Of a DNA stretch of 64,000 nucleotides, positions 58,370 through 64,000 are shown piece by piece; position 1 is the stretch's first letter; each line of letters begins with the position of its first letter. The notes beneath the pieces are model-generated. The model had not been told where the DNA came from. It made no database searches and saw nothing but the letters and a program-made list of their open reading frames with translations. The stretch comes from Pelagibacterium lacus (GTDB lineage Bacteria; Pseudomonadota; Alphaproteobacteria; Rhizobiales; Devosiaceae): assembly GCF_003345525.1 (NCBI RefSeq), contig NZ_QQNH01000010.1, forward strand, positions 1 through 64,000, written 5' to 3'. The translations under genes were made by a program, and so were the position numbers.

Positions 58370-61300
58370 TCAGACCGGCTGGCTGCCGAGGACGGCGAGA
58401 AGTCGGGGATTGATTGCCCTGCTTTCGCTCATGCCGGTCGCCGTTTCGAAGCCGGCGATTGCCTCGCGGGTCTTGGGCCCGACGATGCCGTCCGGGGTGC
58501 CGATATCGTAGCCGAGTTTGCCCAGCAGCACCTGCACCTGCACGATCACATCGGAATTGGTGATCTCGGGGCCCGGATCGAAGGCCTGGTCCCAGGTGCC
58601 GATGGGGGCGAAATTGGCGGCGAGGTCGAATTCGGCGGGCGTCCAGCCGGTGACCTCGTCGTCGAGGGCCACCACCGTGGCGCTATCGAGGGACCGCGCG
58701 ACATCGTCGCGGGCCGCGGCGGCATCCTGATCGCCGGCCCGTGCGGCCAGCGAGAACCAGACATAGGATTGCTCGAAATCCTGTTCGACCCCCAGGCCGC
58801 GCGCATGCAGCATGCCGAGGTTGAACTGGCTGTCGGTCAGCCCGCGCGCGGCGGCCTCCTCGAACCAGTGCGCCGCGGCGGCGAAATCCTGGGTTTCCAG
58901 CTCCCCGCCGGCATAGAGCGAGGCGAGATTGTGCATCGACATGCGATTGCCCGCTTCGGCGGCGCGCTGATACCACAGCCGCGCCATCTCCAGGTCGCGG
59001 TCGACCCCGCGGCCGTTCTCATAGAGGCTGCCCAGACGATACTGCGCCGGCACGAAGCCCTGCGCCGCCGAGCGCTCGTACCAGGCGGCGGCCTGGGTGA
59101 AATCCTGCTCGATGATCGTGCCCTCGGTGAGGATGGCCCCCACCTCGAACTGGGCAAACCTGTCGCCGCTTTCGGCGGCGGTGCGCAGGCCGGCCGGCTC
59201 GAGCCCCTCGGGCGCCGAGATCGCCGGCAGGGCCGCCGCCGTCATCGGCTGCGGCGCCGTGAGGCTGGTCGCCGGTGCGGCGATGGACGCGGTCTGCACC
59301 GGATCGAGCATCGGCGTGCCGGACAGTGTCGAGGCATCCACCCGCGCGGCGCTGAGGCTGGGCTGCTGCTCGATGACCCGCACCGCCGAGGTCAGTACAT
59401 CGGCCGGGAGGATGGCCGGGAGGGCGTCGAGCGCGGCGGCATCCATCTCCGGCGCCGGCTCGGCTGCAAGCTCCTCGTCGGCGGCGCTTTGCGGGGCCTC
59501 GGGCGCGGCTGCGGCCGGCTGGATCACCGATGCCGATTGCTGCGGGGCGGGAGCGCCGCGATCGAGAAGCAGCGGCACGGCCAGTGCGATGGCGACGACC
59601 AGCGCCGTCCCCAGCAGCAGGGCGCGGCGATTGCGGGCCAGAAAGCCGGGGCGGTCGTCCTCGTCCTCATAGTCCGCGTCGTCGGGGGCCGGGCCGGTTT
59701 CGATATCGGGCACCGCCGCATCGGGGTAGGGCGCGTCCGCCGCCTCCTCGGGCTGGGCCTCGGATTTCTGGAACCGGGCCAGGGCGCGGCCGATCAGGGA
59801 TTTGGGCTCGCTCTCCTCGATCTCGGGCTGGCGCGCCGAGCGGCGGGCCGCCTCGATGAAGCTCAGCCGCGAGGCGTTGGAAACCGAAGGGCTGGCGGCT
59901 GTGTCGTCGGCCGGGGCGCGGAACGGCGGCTCGAAGGGGTTGTCCCGCCGTCCGGCGGCAAGGCTCGATTGCGGCTTGGCGGGCCGCTCGACGGTTTCCG
60001 GATCGATGGCAAAGCCCGGACCGGTCTCGCTGGCCGCCGCTTCGGCCGCGATGAAGGTATCGACCATCTCCTCGACGGTTTCGAGGGGCGGGGCGGCGAG
60101 CGGCGCTTGGGGCGCCGGGGCCGGCCGCGCGCTGCCCGTCGCGGGGTCCTGCGGCATCGCGTCGTCGGGCGCCTTGCGCCGGCGCGGCACCGGGATGGCG
60201 TCGCTCACGGCCGGCTGGGCGGGCTGGGCCGGCTTGTCCCGCCCATTGAGCATGGCTTCGAGGCGGGCGATGCGGTTGTCCACCTGGGCGATCGACGACT
60301 TGACGCCTTCGAAATGCGATTGGGTCTCGCCCGGATCGGCGACAGTGTGGGCGAAGAGGGTGGCGAGGCGGGATTCGAGAGCCTCGAGATCCGCCTTGCC
60401 GATGCCGTCCGGGTTGTCGGCCGGCTGGGCGGCAAGCGCGTTGGCCTCCTCGGCGATGCGCCGGGCCAGCGTGTCGAAATCCTCGGCGATCGGGGCCGGC
60501 TGCGGCTGGGCGGCGAGCGCCCTGAGCTGCGCGCTGGTTTCCTCCACGCGGCGTGAAATGGCGCGCAGCTGGGTCTCGATGGCGGCCGCGTCGGTGGATT
60601 CGGCCGGGGCGGGCATGGTGTCGATGCGGGCTTCGAGCGCGTCGAAGCGCGGGGCGACGGTTTCGGCGATGACGCCGCGCAGCGCCGCGACGCTTTCTGC
60701 GAGGATATCGGCCTCGGCCCGGTTGGGAGCCTCGGCCATTTCGATGCGGGCGCTCAACGCGTCGATCTTGTCGAGCAGGGATTCCGGCTCGCGCCGCGCC
60801 GCGACAGCCTCGGTGAGCGCGGCCATGTCCTGGCTGAGCCGTTCCACATAGGCCGGTTCGGCCCGCGCCGCTTCCAGCGCGTCGATGCGGTCATAGATCG
60901 AACGCACCGAGCGCTCGATCAATTCCATGGACTGCGCCTGGCGCTCCTGGGCGTGGACCGTCTGGTCCATGATCTGGGCGGCGACCTGGGCCGTGGTGTC
61001 GGACTGGTGGTCGACCAGCCGCTCGACGGCGGTGGCGAGTTGGTCGATCCGGTGCCCCGTGGCGTCGGCACCGGCTGCCCGGTCCTCGGCCAGAAGCTGG
61101 GCCAGATTGCCGATCTGGGCCTCGATGCGGTGGATATGGCCGGTTTCCCCGACCGCCGTGGCCAGCATCTCGATGACGTCGCTGAGCTGGCCGATCTGGT
61201 TGGAAATGTCGGCGCGGTTGTCCAGCGATTCGAACCGGGCCACCACATCGGACTCGAACCGGCCGATGCGCTCGCCCAGTCTGTCGAGGGACTGGGCCAG

Positions 61301-61723
61301 CCCCTGGGTCTCCGATGGCGCAGCCGGTCGCACCGCTTCGAGCGTCGGGCGCGTGGGCCCGGCCTCTGGCGCGGGCTGTGCCGCTGCCGCGCCCTGGCGG
61401 GCCCGGATCTGGTTGATGGCATCGACAACGTTTTCGCGCATGGCGGGACGCTCGTCTTCCGAACGGTCGGCCAAGCGCGTCACGGCCTGGCGCACGCTTT
61501 TCAGCGCTTCATTGTGGCGGTTGGGCCGCGGGGCGGGTTTCGGGACGGCGGGCGCCGGGGCCGGGACGGGCTCGGCCGGAACGGCGGCCAGCGCCACATG
61601 GTCCTCGACCTGGTCGAGCAGGGCGACCAGCTCGTTGCGCAGGCTCTCCCATTGCGCTCCGTCCGACCGGGACGCGACGGTGTGCTGTTCAGGCCAAGCA
61701 TGCTCAGGATGGGTACGCGCCAT
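58370..61723 (-). CDS. PodJ-like polar localisation protein with Sel1 repeats and peptidoglycan-binding domain
   Basis: This 1117-aa protein has four parts. The first 690 or so residues are a mix of coiled coil and acidic, Ala/Pro-rich linkers, predicted cytoplasmic. One membrane helix lies near 695-717 (LLLGTALVVAIALAVPLLL). The periplasmic part holds Sel1/TPR-like repeats (about 840-1020; AAAWYERSAAQGF, ARLWYQRAAEAGN, AAHWFEEAAARGL) and a C-terminal peptidoglycan-binding domain (VQVLLGKLGYDIG). This order matches PodJ, a pole organiser in Caulobacter and relatives. It is divergent from the merR-type gene. Confidence 0.82.
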   Translation of the reverse strand: MARTHPEHAWPEQHTVASRSDGAQWESLRNELVALLDQVEDHVALAAVPAEPVPAPAPAVPKPAPRPNRHNEALKSVRQAVTRLADRSEDERPAMRENVVDAINQIRARQGAAAAQPAPEAGPTRPTLEAVRPAAPSETQGLAQSLDRLGERIGRFESDVVARFESLDNRADISNQIGQLSDVIEMLATAVGETGHIHRIEAQIGNLAQLLAEDRAAGADATGHRIDQLATAVERLVDHQSDTTAQVAAQIMDQTVHAQERQAQSMELIERSVRSIYDRIDALEAARAEPAYVERLSQDMAALTEAVAARREPESLLDKIDALSARIEMAEAPNRAEADILAESVAALRGVIAETVAPRFDALEARIDTMPAPAESTDAAAIETQLRAISRRVEETSAQLRALAAQPQPAPIAEDFDTLARRIAEEANALAAQPADNPDGIGKADLEALESRLATLFAHTVADPGETQSHFEGVKSSIAQVDNRIARLEAMLNGRDKPAQPAQPAVSDAIPVPRRRKAPDDAMPQDPATGSARPAPAPQAPLAAPPLETVEEMVDTFIAAEAAASETGPGFAIDPETVERPAKPQSSLAAGRRDNPFEPPFRAPADDTAASPSVSNASRLSFIEAARRSARQPEIEESEPKSLIGRALARFQKSEAQPEEAADAPYPDAAVPDIETGPAPDDADYEDEDDRPGFLARNRRALLLGTALVVAIALAVPLLLDRGAPAPQQSASVIQPAAAAPEAPQSAADEELAAEPAPEMDAAALDALPAILPADVLTSAVRVIEQQPSLSAARVDASTLSGTPMLDPVQTASIAAPATSLTAPQPMTAAALPAISAPEGLEPAGLRTAAESGDRFAQFEVGAILTEGTIIEQDFTQAAAWYERSAAQGFVPAQYRLGSLYENGRGVDRDLEMARLWYQRAAEAGNRMSMHNLASLYAGGELETQDFAAAAHWFEEAAARGLTDSQFNLGMLHARGLGVEQDFEQSYVWFSLAARAGDQDAAAARDDVARSLDSATVVALDDEVTGWTPAEFDLAANFAPIGTWDQAFDPGPEITNSDVIVQVQVLLGKLGYDIGTPDGIVGPKTREAIAGFETATGMSESRAINPRLLAVLGSQPV

Positions 61724-61932
61724 GGGTGTTCCCGACTGGATCTGTGTCCACGGCGAGCCAGATGCCGTGTCCGAGAATAGAATCGCTCAGGCTGACTGTT
61801 TGGGGATTATGGTAAACATCGCGTTAACCCTGCTCGCATTCTGCATTGATCGGCGCGGCGAATTGGACGATTGCTTGAACTGGCGCCGCGTTCGTGGTGT
61901 CCTTGCTTTCCATCCACGGATCATTTGAGCGC

Positions 61933-62382
61933 ATGACCGGTTCGACCCGAGAAGAACGCGCGGTTCGCCGCAGCGAAGGGCCTGCAATCTATACGATTGC
62001 CGAGCTGGCCGACGCGTTCTCGATCACCCATCGCACGCTGCGGTTCTACGAGGACAAGGGCATGCTGCGCCCGCGCCGGGTCGGCAACAAGCGCCTCTAC
62101 ACCAATCGCGACCGGCTGCGTCTGCGCATCATCCTCGACGGCAAGCAGGTGGGGCTCACCCTGCGCGAAATCCAGGAATATCTCGACACCTACGATCTGC
62201 GTGACGGGTCCTACGATCATCTGCGCCGGGCGCTCGACAAAGTGCATCACCAGCGCCACCTGCTGCAGCAGCGCCGCAGCGCCATCGAGAAATCGCTGGC
62301 CGAGCTGGCGCGGGTCGAGGAGATCATCGAGGGCATGCTGGCCGAGCCGCAGGACCCAGACGGGCAGGGCGACAAGATCTAG
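61933..62382 (+). CDS. MerR-family transcriptional regulator
   Basis: This 149-aa regulator has the winged helix YTIAELADAFSITHRTLRFY and wing RVGNKRLYTNRDR, followed by a dimerising coiled coil (LRRALDKVHHQRHLLQQRRS). There are no metal-binding cysteines, so it is not a metal sensor. An earlier in-frame start at 61894 gives 13 extra residues and is less likely. It is followed 91 bp later by the response-regulator gene on the same strand; a common role is unclear. Confidence 0.85.
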   Translation: MTGSTREERAVRRSEGPAIYTIAELADAFSITHRTLRFYEDKGMLRPRRVGNKRLYTNRDRLRLRIILDGKQVGLTLREIQEYLDTYDLRDGSYDHLRRALDKVHHQRHLLQQRRSAIEKSLAELARVEEIIEGMLAEPQDPDGQGDKI

Positions 62383-62473
62383 CTGCCTGATCATTCCGCT
62401 TGACGGGCTTGATCGTGCAGCCGAATTTGGGGTTTATCACAGTCACGCCAGTCCGATCGAGTATCCGCGCCCC

Positions 62474-63136
62474 ATGAGCCATCGCATCATCATCGTCGAC
62501 GACCATCCCCTGTTCCGCGCGGCGCTGCGCCAAACGCTGGAAGCGGCCTATGGCGACATGGTGTTCGGAGAGGCCGGCGACATCGAGGGGCTAAGCGCCG
62601 CCCTGGAGCAGAACCGCGATTGCGACCTCGTGCTGCTCGATCTCAACATGCCCGGCGTGCGCGGCTTTTCCGGCCTCTTGCTGCTGCGCGCGCAATTCCC
62701 CGACATTCCGGTGATGATCGTCTCCGCCGTCGAGGACGTGTCGGTCATCCGCCGCTGCTTCGATCTGGGCGCTTCGGGGTTCCTGTCCAAATCCGAAAGT
62801 GCGGCGCGCATCCGCGAATCGATCGAGACCATACTGGGTGGCGGGCTATGGCTGCCCGAGGGGATCACGCTCGACGGCGATGACGAGCAGACCGAGGCGC
62901 TGGCGCGATTGGCCACCCTCACCCCGCAGCAGATCCGCGTGCTGATGATGCTGTCGGACGGGCTGATGAACAAGCAGATAGCCTATGAGCTGTCGATTTC
63001 CGAGGCGACGGTCAAGGCGCATGTCTCGGCGATCCTGCAAAAGCTCAACGTCGACAGCCGCACCCAGGCCGTGATCGCCGCCTCGCGGATCGAGCAGGGC
63101 CAGTTCACGCAATTGTTCGAGGCTACCGAGGGGTAG
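62474..63136 (+). CDS. Response regulator, NarL/LuxR type
   Basis: This 220-aa regulator has a receiver domain with acid pair D9-D10, phosphoacceptor D56 (LLDLNMPG) and Lys in GFLSKSES, then a LuxR-type helix-turn-helix (LTPQQIRVLMMLSDGLMNKQ, ATVKAHVSAILQKLNV). It activates promoters after phosphorylation. The hybrid histidine kinase that runs off the window edge is convergent with it and is a good candidate partner. Confidence 0.9.
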   Translation: MSHRIIIVDDHPLFRAALRQTLEAAYGDMVFGEAGDIEGLSAALEQNRDCDLVLLDLNMPGVRGFSGLLLLRAQFPDIPVMIVSAVEDVSVIRRCFDLGASGFLSKSESAARIRESIETILGGGLWLPEGITLDGDDEQTEALARLATLTPQQIRVLMMLSDGLMNKQIAYELSISEATVKAHVSAILQKLNVDSRTQAVIAASRIEQGQFTQLFEATEG

Positions 63137-63170
63137 GCTGGCCGATGCCATGGCTGGCATAACCGGCTCA

Positions 63171-63313
63171 GCGTCCCCCCTCATCCGTCTCACCCTGCGG
63201 GCGATCCACCTTCTCCCACCAGGGGAGAAGGGAATCCCTGAGGCGCCGCCGATCTTTCCTTCTCCCCTGGTGGGAGAAGGTGGCCGCGAAGCGGTCGGAT
63301 GAGGGGGCGCTGA
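63171..63313. repeat. Long palindromic intergenic element
   Basis: Inner arms at 63206-63231 and 63258-63283 are perfect 26-bp inverted repeats (CCACCTTCTCCCACCAGG.. and its complement). Outer arms CCCCCTCATCCG and CGGATGAGGGGG add a second pair. The whole can fold as a long hairpin. It resembles a family of palindromic elements scattered between genes in Rhizobiales. It lies between convergent genes and may terminate both transcripts. Confidence 0.85.
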
Positions 63314-63345
63314 GGTGGCGATAAGCAGAACGCAAGCAGCAACAC

Positions 63346-64000
63346 TCAAATCTGCTTGCTCATCTGCGTCAGCAGCGCGCGCAGGGCGGCGGGTTTGACC
63401 GGTTTGTTGAGGACCGGCGTGCCCCGGGCCTCGGCCAGTTGCCGAACGGCGGGGGTCTGGTCGGCGGTGACCAGCGCCGTGGGCAGGTGCCCGCCCACGA
63501 TCTGCTTGAGCCATTCGAGCGCGTCGAGGCCGGAGGTCTGGTCGAGGTGGTAGTCCATCAACACCAGATCGGGCACCCAGCCTTCGAGCATGCCCAATTG
63601 CGCGATCTCCTTGAGGGAGGTGGCGGTGCGCACGTCGCATCCCCAGTTCTCCAGCAGCCCCGACATGGCATCGAGGATCGAGCGCTCATTGTCGACGCAC
63701 AGAACGTGCAGGCCGTTGAACTGGCTGGGCGCGCGCTGGGGCGAGGCCTCCGGCTCGGCCGCCGCCTTGGCCTCGTTCACATGCGGCATGAGAACCGAAA
63801 AGCGCGACCCGTGCCCGACCCGGCTTTCGATCCCGAGCTGATGGTCGAGCGCGGCGATGATGCGCTGCACGATGGACAGCCCCAGCCCCAGCCCCGGCGC
63901 GATACGGGCGCCCTGTTCGAGCCGGGAGAATTCGGCGAAGATCAACTGGTGCTGGTGCCGGTCGATGCCGATGCCGGTATCGCAGACATCGAGCCGCACC
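63346..64000 (-). CDS. Hybrid histidine kinase, C-terminal part (cut by window end)
   Basis: The visible 217 residues are the end of a sensor kinase: the HATPase domain G-boxes (DTGIGI, GLGLGLSIV) followed by a receiver domain with phosphoacceptor in LVLMDYHLDQTSG and Lys in VLNKPVKP. The N-terminus, including any PAS sensor and the H-box, lies beyond 64000. The receiver may regulate or relay phosphate. It is convergent with the NarL-type response regulator. Confidence 0.88.
   Translation of the reverse strand, partial: VRLDVCDTGIGIDRHQHQLIFAEFSRLEQGARIAPGLGLGLSIVQRIIAALDHQLGIESRVGHGSRFSVLMPHVNEAKAAAEPEASPQRAPSQFNGLHVLCVDNERSILDAMSGLLENWGCDVRTATSLKEIAQLGMLEGWVPDLVLMDYHLDQTSGLDALEWLKQIVGGHLPTALVTADQTPAVRQLAEARGTPVLNKPVKPAALRALLTQMSKQI

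Noticed and set aside
58274-60556. 760-aa open frame on the plus strand opposite the PodJ-like gene
   Set aside because: Same reason: antisense to a gene with recognisable Sel1 repeats and peptidoglycan-binding domain; no family features of its own.

Overview
The window is GC-rich, densely coded alphaproteobacterial DNA. A class I lysyl-tRNA synthetase, a PodJ-like polarity protein, part of the ligase-associated DNA-damage set (Lhr-type helicase plus PdeM), an S24/XRE repressor, many ABC and TRAP importers and Rhizobiales-style intergenic palindromes point to Hyphomicrobiales. A Devosia/Pelagibacterium-like genus is my inference. No phylogenetic marker was compared, so the genus is a guess.

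Layout. (1) 1-2548 is the end of an integrated island. It holds an IS5-family transposase remnant, a PLP aminotransferase and a RidA protein, all visibly less GC-rich than the rest. It stops exactly at a 43-nt 3' fragment of a tRNA-Gly(UCC) gene, the signature of an att site. (2) 2.6-11.3 kb is a catabolic block. frlC, frlB and frlD (fructoselysine epimerase, deglycase and kinase) are followed by an aminotransferase, an ALDH7/AmaB-type semialdehyde dehydrogenase and HglS (2-oxoadipate dioxygenase/decarboxylase), with LysR and Lrp regulators. Together they could turn an Amadori product into glucose 6-phosphate plus lysine, and lysine via 2-aminoadipate into D-2-hydroxyglutarate. The step from lysine to aminoadipate semialdehyde is not seen here. 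(3) 11.5-17.4 kb has a ThDP enzyme, six tandem 64-bp palindromic repeats, a DapB-like reductase lacking the usual catalytic His pair, a DadA-like flavoenzyme, an SDR lacking its Tyr, and a TauE/SafE exporter. (4) 17.6-26.3 kb is a peptide/opine-type ABC importer (one permease/ATPase set, two paralogous binding proteins) interleaved with an amidase and a 60-aa GatC/AtzG-like protein. (5) 26.3-32.5 kb is a TRAP transporter, a MarR regulator, an OCD/mu-crystallin-type imine reductase and an FAD amine/amino-acid oxidase, tied together by a GTTCC-N4-GGAAC operator. (6) 32.6-42.4 kb has two LacI regulators, a uracil-DNA glycosylase, a glucose/mannose-type ABC importer with twin LacI operators, then glutaryl-CoA dehydrogenase and a class III CoA-transferase (the glutarate branch of lysine breakdown). 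(7) 42.4-64 kb is mostly housekeeping: acetyltransferase, FKBP, PdeM/Lhr, SDR YdfG, MATE, PyrD, LexA-like repressor, LysS, TerB-like, a large GT2, PodJ-like, MerR, a NarL-type regulator, and the C-terminus of a hybrid histidine kinase cut by the window edge.

The common theme of regions 2 to 6 is uptake and oxidation of amino acids, their imines and sugar conjugates, with dedicated local regulators. The most distinctive elements are the Amadori-lysine block with a shared LacI-type operator, the tandem palindrome array, and the operator-in-spacer promoters of the TRAP regulon.
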